The notes under the pieces: model-generated
The model's database searches: none
What the model saw: only the letters and a program-made list of their open reading frames with translations
What the model was told of the DNA's origin: nothing
NCBI GenBank assembly: GCA_001805005.1
Contig: MHDO01000108.1
Coordinates: forward strand, 1 to 9,146
Direction of reading: 5' to 3'
DNA: 9,146 nt
Source: Nitrospinae bacterium RIFCSPLOWO2_12_39_16
GTDB taxonomy: Bacteria; Nitrospinota; Nitrospinia; UBA9942
Shown: in pieces, positions 1 through 7,407 of the stretch
Numbering within the stretch: position 1 is the stretch's first letter
Layout: every line of letters starts with the position of its first letter
Position numbers and translations under genes: made by a program

Positions 1-1
1 T

Positions 2-1987
2 GATGCGCATTTAAGGAATATCAATAAGATCAAGTTTACGCATCGTGAGATTGACATTATTGCTTATCTTTTAAGTGGGAAATCGGCAAAGACAATTGCG
101 TCTTGCTTATCAATCTCTCCTAAAACCATTGAATCCCATGTCCACAACATTATGGTAAAGTTTGACTGTAACTCACGAGATGGGATCATCTCTCTCATAG
201 AAAAGTCAGATAAAATTGATCCTCTCAAAACATATTATCAAAGCCTGCTCATTGAATCCGCCTTTAAAAAACAATTAGAAAAGCTGTCTCGCCAGTTATC
301 TCAACTGACCTTCAAAGAATCTATTTGTCTTGTTTATTGGGCTGATTCTGACGCTAAACACTCTTTGTTCCGTTTTCTAGAAGATCATTTAAAACAAATG
401 GGGATTCAGGTGCTAGTTAATTTGCGTGAAGTCCACCATCCTCAAGGCGAATCTTCTCAAAATTCTTCTGTGGCTTATACTCTTTTTATCTTTTCAGAAA
501 CTTTGATAAAGGAACTTGGAATTGGAAAGAAACCGGTTGATCTTTCTCAATTTATACGCGGGATCAACAAAATTTCAGGAACACCCCTTATTATTTTACC
601 AGATAAAGCACTGGATCCAGAAATTTACGCTCAATTTGATAAAATCACTTGTATCGATTTTTCGGAAGGAATTTCTTATTATAGTGGAGCTTTTGAGGTT
701 TTAAGAAAAGTTTTTCCAACCGTTCATTTCGATGACAGTGTGGCTGAATTTAAAGAGCAATATCAGCTGCTCTGTGGCTTTTCTGCAAGAGAAAAACCTC
801 CTGAATCTGTGTTCCTCCACTATACTCATCATATTAAAAGGATTGGTTTCCATCTAAGAAGCTTGATTAAAGAAAGAAGATTTTTTTTTGGATTTACTGT
901 CATGAGTTTGAGCCTTTTTTGTTTATGGGCCTTTACTTCCTTTAGAACAGAAGATTTAAACCCTCATCAAAATCAAATGGAAAGTGAATATCTTCGTTCT
1001 GATCTTATTATTCCTACCGAGACTATTTTACTTAATCGTCCACAACTCCTCAAAACAATCGAGGAAAGCTTAAAAAGGGCTCCTCAAGAGATTAAGACAA
1101 TTGCTCTTGTAGGCATTGGAGGGGCAGGGAAAACAACGCTTGCACGTTATTACGCCCGACATCAAAAAGCATCTCTTATTGCTGAAGTCAACGCAGAAAC
1201 AAAGGAGAGCCTTTCGGATTCTTTTGAAAGTCTTGCTCAAATCCTTGCGACAACTGAGAAGGAGAAAAAAAACTTAAGGAAAATTCAAGATATTGAGTTT
1301 GTGAAAGAAAGAGACAAGCAGATCCTTCTCTTTGTCAAAGAAAAATTAAAAGAAACCCCAAACTGGCTCTTACTTTATGATAATGTCAAACAATTCAAAG
1401 ACATCCATGAGTATTTTCCGTATGACTCTGGCGCTTGGGGTAGCGGAAGAATTATTGTTATTACGCGAGACAAAAACATACAAAATAATAGTTACATAAG
1501 TTCCATGATCGAAGTGACAGAATTAAGCGCTCAGGAAAAACTTGATCTTTTTGTTAAGATTATGAGCAATGGAAAGCCAGAGCAATATACATCTCAACAA
1601 AAAGAAAAGGCGAGAGCATTTTTACAGCATATTCCTCCCTTTCCTTTAGATGTTTCTATAGCAGCTTATTATCTCAAAACGACAAACGTATCTTACGAAA
1701 AATATTTAGACCATATAAAGATTCCTCATAAAGATTTTACAGCTATACAAGAAAACGTGATAAAAGAAGCCACTGATTATACAAAAACCCGCTATGGAAT
1801 TATCACTTTATCCTTAGACAATCTTATTGAAGCGGATTCTGATTTTGCGTCCCTCTTATTATTTATTAGCTTATTGAACGATCAAAATATACCCATCGAT
1901 TTACTCAATACTTATAAGAACGACATTATTGTTGATAATTTCATCTATCACTTGAAAAAGTATTCTCTTATGGGGCTATGCGGTTGA
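2..1987 (+). CDS. LuxR-HTH / TIR-like / TM / NB-ARC protein, 5' portion of a transposon-split gene (left end outside window)
   Basis: The frame is open from the first bases, so the ATG at 152, which has no Shine-Dalgarno, is internal and the true start lies left of the window. Bases 35-205 encode a LuxR/GerE helix-turn-helix (FTHREIDIIAYLLSGKS, then SPKTIESHVHNIM). Bases 311-725 look like a TIR-fold domain: a hydrophobic first strand (ICLVYW), a middle strand (YTLFIFSE), and an ending IDFSEG...YY.AF.VL typical of TIR C-termini. I see no clear catalytic glutamate. Bases 881-943 encode one membrane helix. An NB-ARC ATPase follows: Walker A GIGGAGKTT (1112-1138), Walker B-like WLLLYDN (from 1364), GSGRIIVITR (1439-1468), and PPFPLDV (1634-1654) matching the GLPL motif. 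The last codons (MGLCG, stop at 1985-1987) come from an inserted element. The product therefore lacks the MHD-like part of the winged helix and all TPRs. Presumably a membrane-anchored signalling ATPase; its ligand and target are unknown. Confidence 0.85.
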   Translation, partial: DAHLRNINKIKFTHREIDIIAYLLSGKSAKTIASCLSISPKTIESHVHNIMVKFDCNSRDGIISLIEKSDKIDPLKTYYQSLLIESAFKKQLEKLSRQLSQLTFKESICLVYWADSDAKHSLFRFLEDHLKQMGIQVLVNLREVHHPQGESSQNSSVAYTLFIFSETLIKELGIGKKPVDLSQFIRGINKISGTPLIILPDKALDPEIYAQFDKITCIDFSEGISYYSGAFEVLRKVFPTVHFDDSVAEFKEQYQLLCGFSAREKPPESVFLHYTHHIKRIGFHLRSLIKERRFFFGFTVMSLSLFCLWAFTSFRTEDLNPHQNQMESEYLRSDLIIPTETILLNRPQLLKTIEESLKRAPQEIKTIALVGIGGAGKTTLARYYARHQKASLIAEVNAETKESLSDSFESLAQILATTEKEKKNLRKIQDIEFVKERDKQILLFVKEKLKETPNWLLLYDNVKQFKDIHEYFPYDSGAWGSGRIIVITRDKNIQNNSYISSMIEVTELSAQEKLDLFVKIMSNGKPEQYTSQQKEKARAFLQHIPPFPLDVSIAAYYLKTTNVSYEKYLDHIKIPHKDFTAIQENVIKEATDYTKTRYGIITLSLDNLIEADSDFASLLLFISLLNDQNIPIDLLNTYKNDIIVDNFIYHLKKYSLMGLCG

Positions 1988-1993
1988 TTCCCG
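1963..1993 (+). repeat. Left target duplication (1963-1970) and left terminal inverted repeat (1971-1993)
   Basis: TTCTCTTA is followed by the 23-bp terminal repeat. Reverse-complemented, the repeat reads CGGGAATCAACCGCATAGCC plus CCA. It differs from the right terminus at two transitions only. Confidence 0.9.
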
Positions 1994-2208
1994 GACCCTT
2001 TATTATTTCATTTTGGCTCGTCTGTGCCCGCCTATAATCGTCATTGCGACCACGAGCGTAGCGAGTGGGAAGCAATCCAAGTGTATGTAAACAAAGGTTT
2101 CTGGATCGCCACGCCCCCTACGGGGACTCGCGATGACGATTCTTGGTAATAGTTTATACTTCTCTTAACAAGGTACTCACAAGTACGGGAGTCAACTGCA
2201 TAGCCCCA
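1971..2208. mobile_element. MITE-like non-autonomous element, 238 bp, inserted in the NB-ARC/TPR gene
   Basis: The ends are inverted copies of each other. The left end (1971-1993) starts TGGGGCTATGCGGTTGATTC and the right end (2186-2208) is its reverse complement, matching at 21 of 23 positions. The element is flanked by an identical 8-bp target duplication, TTCTCTTA, at 1963-1970 and 2209-2216; the outer bases make the shared stretch 10 bp. It carries no transposase or credible ORF. The interior contains a GC-richer palindrome (2036-2141). Deleting the element and one duplication copy rejoins the host gene exactly in frame. It was presumably mobilised by a transposase elsewhere in the genome. 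The 8-bp duplication fits several IS families, so I do not assign one. Confidence 0.9.
2036..2141. repeat. Imperfect palindromic repeat inside the mobile element
   Basis: AATCGTCATTGCGA at the left end pairs with TCGCGATGACGATT at the right end, apart from one mismatch. Inside, GAAGCAATCCA on the left faces TGGATCGCCACG on the right. About 100 bp would fold into one long imperfect hairpin. It is clearly richer in G and C than its surroundings. The sequence resembles the GTCATTGCGA...GCAATCC family of dispersed palindromic repeats common in Rickettsiales/Holosporales-type genomes; that likeness is from memory, not a search. It may be the natural centre of the element or a separate repeat nested in it. 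Confidence 0.75.
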
Positions 2209-2216
2209 TTCTCTTA
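2186..2216 (-). repeat. Right terminal inverted repeat (2186-2208) and right target duplication (2209-2216)
   Basis: The terminus reads CGGGAGTCAACTGCATAGCC plus CCA, followed directly by TTCTCTTA, the same octamer that precedes the left terminus. The host reading frame resumes within this octamer. Confidence 0.9.
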
Positions 2217-3574
2217 TTACCCGGGAGTCTACCAGTCCTGTGATTTTATCACCATTGTTTTCTATTCACCCCAGCACACAAGAAGTAAGTTTGGACTATT
2301 TACAAAAGAAGTTAGGGTTAAAAAATAACCACGCTATCTTAACCTCTATTATTAAAACGATGGGAAACTACATCGATGAGGCCTTAAACAAAGAAGATAC
2401 CTTAAAAATGAAATTTTTAGCAGCCCATTGTGAACGTATAATCAATCATCCTCTCCTCGATCTAGAAATGAGAGGGATACTTCAAGGTAAATTAGGACAT
2501 ATTTATTACTATTTAAACAATTATGGCAAGGCAAAGGATTTTCTTGAAAAAACATTGTCTGAATTAAAAGAACAAAAGAACAATGACTCTGAAAAAACAG
2601 CGGAGACATTGATGTATTTAGGGGATGTTTACAGTGTTTTATGTGACTATAAAAAGGCAAGAAAACTCTCTGAAGAAAGCTTGGAAATTTACCAAAAGCA
2701 TTTTTCAAAGGATCATTTAGGAACGGCAAAAGCCCTAGCCCATTTAGGAAATGTTTATAGAAGATTAGGTGATTATGAGAAGGCTAAAACTTTATGTGAA
2801 CAAAGTTTAGAAATTTATCAATCACATTATTCCGAAAATCCCATTAAGGTTGCTTGGGTCATAGCCCATTTGGGTCTTGCGCATAAGGAACTTGGAAATT
2901 ACGACAAGGCAAGAGGTCTTCTTGAAGAGAGCTTTAGAATTTATCAAAAAGAATCCTCTGACAATCACTTAAGAGAAGCTTGGATTTTAGCACATATGGG
3001 GAGTATTTATAGAGAGCAAGGGGACTTTCAAAAGGCAAAAGGCCTTCTTGAAAAGAGTTTAGCCATTTACAAGCGACATTTTTCTGAAAGTCACATTCGA
3101 ACGGCCTGGGTTCTGTTTCTTTTGGGGGAAGTTTATAAAGACTTGAAAGACTATAGAAAAGCAGAAACTCTCTTGAAGAAAAGCCTCCTTATCTACGAAG
3201 AAAATTATGAAAAGAATCACACAGAAACCACAAAAATTCTAACCCAATTAGGAGAGGTTTATCTTCTCCAAGGACAGACAAATCGTGGAGAAGAGTTATT
3301 AAGTACCGCTCTTAAAATCTCTTCGGAATCTCAACACCCCTGGAGATATTTTTCTTTAGAAGTCTTGGCGGATCTTTATTTAAAAAAGTCAGTACAAGCT
3401 TTAAAGGAGGGGCATGAAAAAGAAGCTCAACAATTGAAACAAAAGGCCATTGATTATTTAAATCAAGCGTGCCACATCATCGGAAAATGTCTTTCGAAAG
3501 AATCCCCTCAAATAAAAAGGATTCAACTTAAGCTCGCAAATATCGATATAACAAAACCAAAGGAAGACTTATAA
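2217..3574 (+). pseudogene. TPR-containing 3' portion of the split NB-ARC/TPR gene
   Basis: This frame continues that of the upstream half once the 238-bp element and one target duplication are removed. It begins ITRESTSPVILSPLFSIHPSTQEV. The FSIHPSTQ segment (His at 2267-2269) matches the MHD-like stretch near the end of NB-ARC winged helices. From 2489 to about 3370 come seven consecutive tetratricopeptide repeats of exactly 42 residues, each opening like LG.VY..LGDY.KA and containing ESL.IY. This is the kinesin-light-chain-like TPR_12 type. A helical tail ends at TAA 3572-3574. The first possible start in frame is GTG 2240, with no Shine-Dalgarno, so independent translation looks unlikely; an annotation pipeline may nevertheless call 2240-3574 as a separate 444-residue TPR protein. 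The repeats probably formed the ligand or partner-sensing end of the intact protein. The coding frame is clean apart from the insertion, which suggests recent disruption. Confidence 0.85.
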
Positions 3575-3704
3575 AATATAATTTAATACAAAAAAGTTCA
3601 TTCGAGTTTGATTTGCCCGTATCTATGGCTTTATGAAGACTGGTGTTGAAGTTTATTTTTAAATATGCATAGTGTACAAAAGAAGAAGTAAAAAGGCTTA
3701 AAAT

Positions 3705-5315
3705 ATGAAAAATATTTTTCAGACGCCAAATAAGTATAGAAAATTTATTTTAGATTCTAAAAATTTAGTTTCTTCTAACGGGGAAGCATATTCGGGAAAA
3801 TCTTTCATTTGTCTTTTTTTAACAAGATTTTGTGGAGTTGGTTGCCCATTTTGTTTTTTCAAATCACCTCCCAATAAGGGAACCCCTGATATCAGAGACA
3901 GTTTTACAGAAGAAGGAGTTGATCATTTTATCCAATTTGCGAATGATGCCAATGTGGGCTATTTACAGATATCAGGAGGAGGAGAACCCTTTTTAAAGAA
4001 ACGTGCTCTTCTAAAGTGTATTTCAGAGGTAAATGCCGATCGTATTATGCTTGTAACGAGCGGCATATGGGCTCTAGATAAAAATAGTGCCCAGGCCTAT
4101 GTTGAAAACATTTTAGAAGCGATCTCTAAAAGAGAAAAACAGGCGAGGGTATCGATTCGCTTAAGTATCAGTGAGGGGCACAGTTTTAAACTTGGGGTAA
4201 AACCCCTTGTTAATTTATTGCAACTTTTTGAGACCTCTTATCGCTCTCATCCTTATCTGACATTACAATTAAAAACCTTTGAAAACGATAAAACTCTCTG
4301 GACTTTTTTAGACTCTCTTGCCCACTATGATTTAAAGGATATTGGAGAAAATGTCTCAGATGATCTCGTCATTGAAAAGATCATTCCTTGGAAGAAAAAG
4401 ATAACATTTACATCGGGTTATAGCACAATATTGGGCATTTCAAGGGTCTTTACACCTGGACTTCGTCCTAACTTAAGCAATCCGTCTTCTCTTGAAGATA
4501 CAATTGATGTTTATGATCGGGATTTAGAATATTCTGAAAGAAATTTCCCATCAGTGATTTTCAATTCAAAGGGACAAAGAGGATTGGATTGGCTTGTTGA
4601 ATACAATGGAAATGTATGTACATGGCAAAACCGAGTTCAAGATAATCCCCTCAATGTTTATGAAGATGATTTTGAAAAAACACGCAATGAAACATTTAAA
4701 GATCCTTTGACTTTATCTTATATTGAAAAAGGGTCTCTTTATCGGCAAAACATTATTTCTGAAGTTTCTCCAAGAGCTGTGACCTTAATGAAGGCTGTGA
4801 GTGTCAGAGATTATGCAGGAAACTGTCTCTTTGAGGACGAAAAAGTACGGCTTTATTATACAATTCGTGTCCTTCAAGACTATTTAAAAGAAAAAAGAGT
4901 CAATGAACTCACACTGAAAAACCTCCCCAAAGAGTTGCGAGATCTTATTTATGGAACACAAGAAACCCTCATTACTTTATATAAAAAAGCTCAATATTCT
5001 ATCGTTGATCAAGAAATTAACCGGTACCCAAGTTTTAAAGAGTTTCGAGATTTCTTAGAGCTTTTAAAATTAGGACATTTTGATGTGTCGGAAAAACAAA
5101 TTTCTCAAGCCATTTCTTATTATAACCAATATCCAGAGTGTGAAGAAAAAATCTCCCATTTAAAAGAAATCGCACCTGAATTTGGCCAAGATGTTGAAAA
5201 ACGTCTTACAGATAGAGTAATACAAATCAAGCCAATGAAAACGCTTGAGGCCAGTTCTGATTCAAAAAATCAAATAAACAAAAAAACCCAGATAACTTAT
5301 GATCTAGCAGGGTAA
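3705..5315 (+). CDS. Radical SAM protein (536 aa, family not recognised)
   Basis: The cluster motif CxxxCxxC is present as C43-GVG-C47-PF-C50, preceded by a hydrophobic strand ending TR. This motif binds a [4Fe-4S] cluster that cleaves S-adenosylmethionine to a 5'-deoxyadenosyl radical. ISGGGEPF (residues 89-96) is the GGE motif that contacts the SAM amino group. The SAM barrel should occupy roughly residues 33-260. The second half contains LVEYNGNVCTWQN, similar in style to SPASM/twitch linkers (NG.V..W) but too poor in cysteine for two extra clusters, then a helical C-terminus. At 536 residues it is longer than viperins (about 300-360) and most simple radical SAM enzymes. The start ATG has a weak AAGG nine bases upstream. 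A TTGAAG...CATAGT pair (3646-3673) could be a promoter, but the match is poor. The stop is followed after 30 bp by a nucleotide-kinase-like gene, so the two are probably co-transcribed. The substrate is unknown. Confidence 0.88.
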   Translation: MKNIFQTPNKYRKFILDSKNLVSSNGEAYSGKSFICLFLTRFCGVGCPFCFFKSPPNKGTPDIRDSFTEEGVDHFIQFANDANVGYLQISGGGEPFLKKRALLKCISEVNADRIMLVTSGIWALDKNSAQAYVENILEAISKREKQARVSIRLSISEGHSFKLGVKPLVNLLQLFETSYRSHPYLTLQLKTFENDKTLWTFLDSLAHYDLKDIGENVSDDLVIEKIIPWKKKITFTSGYSTILGISRVFTPGLRPNLSNPSSLEDTIDVYDRDLEYSERNFPSVIFNSKGQRGLDWLVEYNGNVCTWQNRVQDNPLNVYEDDFEKTRNETFKDPLTLSYIEKGSLYRQNIISEVSPRAVTLMKAVSVRDYAGNCLFEDEKVRLYYTIRVLQDYLKEKRVNELTLKNLPKELRDLIYGTQETLITLYKKAQYSIVDQEINRYPSFKEFRDFLELLKLGHFDVSEKQISQAISYYNQYPECEEKISHLKEIAPEFGQDVEKRLTDRVIQIKPMKTLEASSDSKNQINKKTQITYDLAG

Positions 5316-5345
5316 GTAATTCATTGTGATCGCACTGATTTCTTT

Positions 5346-6242
5346 ATGATTCAAAACTCAACAGCTCTCTTCTCTCAGAAAAACATATCATACCCCATGA
5401 GTAAGGTTATTGGCATTGAAGGGGGGCCTGGAGGAGGAAAGACGACTGTTCTCTCGACCATTGCAGAACAATTAGAAGGAAGAGCCATCCTTTTATCTGA
5501 AATAAATTTTGAGCCTGGGTCTCCTTGGAAGAACTTACCCCTTAAAGATCAAGGAGATATATACTTAAGATTGTGGATTGAAAGAATGACTCTTTTGAAA
5601 ACAGTTCAAGATCCTCACATCTGCTTCATGTTGGACAGAACATATTTTTCGAACTTTGCCTATACCTATGCTTTAGATGCTTTAACGGGATCCCATTATT
5701 ATCCAGCTCAAGTAAAACTCTTTATCAACAATATCTTAAAGATTCCTTTTGAAAAAATACTTATTTTTGACGTTTCTCCAGAAATCGGGTTACAACGCCG
5801 TCAATTACGGGAGGATAAAATTCCCTGGCCTTGGTCTCAACTTGACTTTTTGAAGGCCTTGCAACAATTTTATAGGAAAGAGCTTCCACAATTTGGAATT
5901 ACAAATGTTTGTTTTATAGACACATTAAGAGAAAAAGAAAGCGTTGTAGCCACAGTTAAAAGGGAAATCTTAAACGTTATAGATGAGAGAGAAAAAAATT
6001 TAGTTTCTTATACATTGCCTCATGAAACCCAAATAAAAGTCCTTTATTCTTTTGCAAAAAAAAATGAACTTGGGGATTCATGCACACATGTGATTAATGT
6101 CCTCGGAGCCCCCACGCTTTACTTTTTGAAACACAGTCTTCAACTTAATCAAGAACATCCTGTATTTTTTAACAATAATCAATTGCGATGCCTCATAACG
6201 AGATACAATCAAATGGCTTGTTCCTTAAAAGGATCAGCTTAG
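5346..6242 (+). CDS. P-loop kinase of the thymidylate/deoxynucleoside kinase type
   Basis: Walker A is GGPGGGKT (residues 26-33). D97-R98 in FMLDRTYFS matches the DR pair found after the second strand of dTMP and deoxynucleoside kinases. ILIFDVSPEIGLQRR followed by R155 resembles the strand plus arginine-rich LID of the same group. These point to phosphate transfer from ATP to a nucleoside, nucleotide or similar small molecule; the exact acceptor cannot be read. Residues about 220-298 form an extra C-terminal stretch not expected in a standard dTMP kinase of about 210 residues. There are two candidate starts: ATG 5346, and ATG 5397 (MSKVIGIEGG), which would begin right at the core fold. Neither has a convincing Shine-Dalgarno, so the first 17 residues are uncertain. 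It lies 30 bp behind the radical SAM gene, suggesting one transcript and possibly one pathway. It is unlikely to be the cell's main tmk given this context. Confidence 0.8.
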   Translation: MIQNSTALFSQKNISYPMSKVIGIEGGPGGGKTTVLSTIAEQLEGRAILLSEINFEPGSPWKNLPLKDQGDIYLRLWIERMTLLKTVQDPHICFMLDRTYFSNFAYTYALDALTGSHYYPAQVKLFINNILKIPFEKILIFDVSPEIGLQRRQLREDKIPWPWSQLDFLKALQQFYRKELPQFGITNVCFIDTLREKESVVATVKREILNVIDEREKNLVSYTLPHETQIKVLYSFAKKNELGDSCTHVINVLGAPTLYFLKHSLQLNQEHPVFFNNNQLRCLITRYNQMACSLKGSA

Positions 6243-6423
6243 CTCTACTCTAATAGTGAGCTCTGATGGAGTCTTGGAACGAAAAAAACAAGGGATTACA
6301 AATTGATAACACGCAAGGATAAAGAGAGAGATGACATCCTACTATGGATCAATTATGGTGGTGTATGGGGGAGGAAAAAACCAGCCCATCCCCTAAATCT
6401 CAAAATAAGAAAGGGAAGTCAGA

Positions 6424-7332
6424 ATGCTCACATGTCTTCTCAAAAAACAGTTGGTTTTACTTGGAATAATTGGATTCATTACCATCATTCAATCTGCGAA
6501 TGCGGTAAGACGGGATGAACTAAGTGAAATAAGAAGTGAACTCTTTGCAACTTTAAAATATCATGATCTTAAACCATCGCCCAATATGTCCATAAGTTTA
6601 GATGCTGATGAATGGGGGTTAATGAAGCCCCCTACAAACCAAGAGAATTTAGATCTATATAAAAAGCAGCAGGAGGAAGAAATAAAAATGTTTGTCATCT
6701 TTGGGTATCCTGGGGCGGGCAAGGGGACTTTTTCAGAAATACTTCAAGAAAGAGGGTATAAACACCTTTCTACAGGTGATATTTTAAGAGAAGAAGTCCG
6801 ACTTAAAACAAGCATAGGGGTAAAGTATAAAAAAGAAATCGAGTCTTCTTCGTCTCTCCTCCCAGAAGAAATTATTCAAGAGGTCGTGTTAAAAAAATTA
6901 GTAGCTCTTCTGCAGACCGAAGAAAAGGTTGTTCTCGATGGATTCCCTAAGACACTTGAACAAGCTCAACATTTAGATCATCTTTTTAAAACGCACTCGT
7001 TGCACAAAAACGTTAAGTTTGTTTACCTTGATGTTCCTTTAGAAATTGCCTCGGAACGTATCATAGGAAGGAGGACATGCTCATCTTGCGGGAAACTCTA
7101 TAACTTAATAACCGCAAAACCAATTAACCCTGACATGTGTGATGTTTGTCAGCATCCTCTTATTCAGCGATCCTGTGATAATGAACAAGATTTTCAGAAA
7201 AGGATTGTCTTGTTTAATCAGACCGTCAAAAAGGTAATTGATTTTTACGAAACACAAGGGATATTACTCCGGATAAATTTCGACATTTCCTTGGAACACC
7301 TTAAAAAATGCTTATCTGTACAGCACCTATGA
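6424..7332 (+). CDS. Adenylate kinase-like nucleoside monophosphate kinase with N-terminal signal peptide
   Basis: Residues 1-27 form a signal peptide: KK, then a hydrophobic core LVLLGIIGFITII, then the cleavage motif SANA. A charged linker runs to about residue 88. From M89 a complete adenylate kinase follows: GYPGAGKGT (94-102), STGDILREE (116-124), DGFPKT (172-177), and a LID with GRR (215-217) and a C219-x2-C222-x16-C239-x2-C242 zinc site. The family converts AMP + ATP to 2 ADP. Two departures stand out: DGFPR is DGFPK, and QRSDDNE is QRSCDNE (C251). ATG 6424 has AAGGGA seven bases upstream and gives the exported form. ATG 6688, the usual start point of this family, has AGGAGG 11 bases upstream and would give a cytosolic 214-residue enzyme. 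It lies about 180 bp after the kinase gene on the same strand. A specialised paralogue seems more likely than housekeeping adk. Confidence 0.87.
   Translation: MLTCLLKKQLVLLGIIGFITIIQSANAVRRDELSEIRSELFATLKYHDLKPSPNMSISLDADEWGLMKPPTNQENLDLYKKQQEEEIKMFVIFGYPGAGKGTFSEILQERGYKHLSTGDILREEVRLKTSIGVKYKKEIESSSSLLPEEIIQEVVLKKLVALLQTEEKVVLDGFPKTLEQAQHLDHLFKTHSLHKNVKFVYLDVPLEIASERIIGRRTCSSCGKLYNLITAKPINPDMCDVCQHPLIQRSCDNEQDFQKRIVLFNQTVKKVIDFYETQGILLRINFDISLEHLKKCLSVQHL
6671..6676 (+). promoter_or_regulatory. Internal Shine-Dalgarno AGGAGG upstream of in-frame ATG 6688
   Basis: A full-consensus AGGAGG lies 11 bases before ATG 6688, which starts MFVIFGYPGAGKG, the normal N-terminus of adenylate kinases. 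It could drive a second, leaderless product of the gene. The six bases also encode part of a Gln/Glu-rich stretch, where AGGAGG can arise by chance, and the spacing is slightly long. Confidence 0.4.
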
Positions 7333-7407
7333 TTTAGCTTTCATTGACACCCTGATCCAAGCTTCAACGGTTACAAAAATTATTATTTTTCCGAGACCTT
7401 AGCTGCC

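Noticed and set aside
152..154. ATG as the start of the NB-ARC protein
   Set aside because: The same frame is open to base 2 and encodes most of a LuxR helix-turn-helix that continues past this ATG. There is no Shine-Dalgarno.
2143..2328. Plus-strand ORF of 61 codons running out of the mobile element
   Set aside because: It crosses the element boundary and overlaps the restored host frame, so it is a shadow rather than a transposase fragment.
3705..5315. Calling the radical SAM protein a viperin
   Set aside because: The cluster motif context is similar, but the protein is far longer, the region after GGEPF differs (LVTSGIWA rather than a SNG-type strand), and the second half is unrelated to viperin.
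6241..6262. Short hairpin AGCTC(T)ACT...AGTGAGCT after the dTMP-kinase-like gene as a terminator
   Set aside because: The stem has a bulge and no T-run follows, so intrinsic termination is not supported.
6303..6518. Small plus-strand ORF of 71 codons before and overlapping the adenylate kinase start
   Set aside because: It begins at a non-ATG codon, overlaps the signal-peptide region in another frame, and its translation looks like random composition rich in W, H and K.
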